The notes beneath the pieces are model-generated. The model did no database searches, was not told the DNA's origin, and worked only from the letters and a program-made list of their open reading frames with translations. A DNA stretch of 52,325 nt from Flavimaricola marinus (GTDB lineage Bacteria; Pseudomonadota; Alphaproteobacteria; Rhodobacterales; Rhodobacteraceae): positions 1 to 52,325 of the forward strand of contig NZ_FXZK01000017.1 of the NCBI RefSeq assembly GCF_900184895.1. Direction: 5' to 3'. The translations under genes and the position numbers were made by a program. Each line of letters begins with the position of its first letter. The first letter of the stretch is position 1. This document shows, one piece after another, positions 52,184 through 52,325 of this stretch.

Positions 52184-52325
52184 GGTTCTGCCTCAATTTG
52201 TGTGGCGCAACTATCCTGAGCTTGGAACATTCGGGAGGGATAGTCGTGATTTCAAAAAAGCACTGGTCGCCCGGGAGCGACGTTTCGGTTCAAGGCGTTA
52301 AGCGACGTGATTCCGGCGGGTGGCT
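52184..52325 (+). mobile_element. possible left end of an insertion sequence (partial)
   Basis: SulP/STAS coding similarity stops abruptly near 52183. The following stretch begins GGTTCTGCCTCAATTTGTG and leads after about 60 bases to a likely transposase start, the layout of an IS left end (ISL3-like ends often begin GG and are about this far from the gene). The right end and target duplication are outside the window, so identity cannot be confirmed. Confidence 0.35.
52246..52325 (+). CDS. possible transposase N-terminus (partial)
   Basis: A frame open to the window edge from GTG at 52246 with GGAGGGA upstream. The 26 residues seen (ISKKHWSPGSDVSVQGVKR, then DSGGW) resemble the start of an ISL3-type transposase, from memory of the family and not provable at this length. 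Confidence 0.35.
   Translation, partial: MISKKHWSPGSDVSVQGVKRRDSGGW

Overview
The window looks like DNA of an alphaproteobacterium of the Rhodobacteraceae (Roseobacter-type) group. It is GC-rich. The evidence is the Paracoccus-style nitrate reductase cluster (fused NarK plus a NarR-like regulator), NnrS/NnrU genes, small DUF6455 and DUF6522 proteins, a hutF/hutG-type histidine pathway, and a VirB-type conjugation operon like those on plasmids and islands of this family. No rRNA, tRNA or CRISPR array was seen.

Layout. (1) 1-5.2 kb: the start of a VirB conjugation operon on the minus strand (a small membrane protein, virB1, virB2, virB3, then virB4 running off the left edge), with small accessory genes: a secreted protein and an Xre-type regulator on the plus strand and two secreted proteins on the minus strand. 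(2) 5.2-9.8 kb: a DUF1858 redox protein and a tetR-led operon for an adaptor/permease/ATPase exporter. (3) 9.8-25.9 kb: anaerobic respiration. hemN has its own FNR-like site. A tightly packed minus-strand operon of about 13 kb runs narK-narG-narH-narJ-narI, then a parvulin isomerase, a hemerythrin, a carbonic anhydrase, moeA and a DUF2478 protein. It diverges from narR plus a small carboxymuconolactone-decarboxylase-like gene, and both sides carry FNR/NarR-type sites. (4) 25.9-31.5 kb: nitric-oxide and low-oxygen response. It holds a DUF6455 pair and a CBS protein, each behind an FNR-like site, and an operon truncated haemoglobin - RIC-like hemerythrin - 5-formyl-THF cyclo-ligase - nnrS - nnrU. 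That operon diverges from nsrR-DUF6522 around a strong palindrome. (5) 31.5-39.5 kb: a decayed TauE/SafE exporter, a PLP-dependent cysteine-synthase-fold enzyme, an MFS/PhyH-dioxygenase pair with a divergent LysR gene, and a 1001-residue kinase-M23-aminotransferase fusion. (6) 39.5-47.9 kb: histidine utilisation, with hutF-hutC on the minus strand and hutI-hutH-hutG-hutU on the plus strand around a hut operator. A Rieske oxygenase follows hutU and the fusion gene follows hutC. (7) 47.9-52.3 kb: a GlxA-type AraC regulator, creatinase, kynureninase, and a SulP/STAS remnant apparently cut by a mobile element whose transposase may start at the right edge.

How it works together. Nitrate enters through NarK and is reduced by NarGHI, which NarJ helps to mature. 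MoeA and possibly the DUF2478 protein serve the molybdenum cofactor, and HemN supplies haem without oxygen. Nitric oxide made from nitrite would be sensed by NsrR and handled by haemoglobin, hemerythrin, NnrS and NnrU. The right third is scavenging of nitrogen-rich organics: histidine to glutamate and formate, creatine to sarcosine and urea, kynurenine to anthranilate, and probably a phosphorylated amino alcohol or hydroxy-amino acid through the fusion protein. No nitrite, NO or N2O reductase lies in the window.
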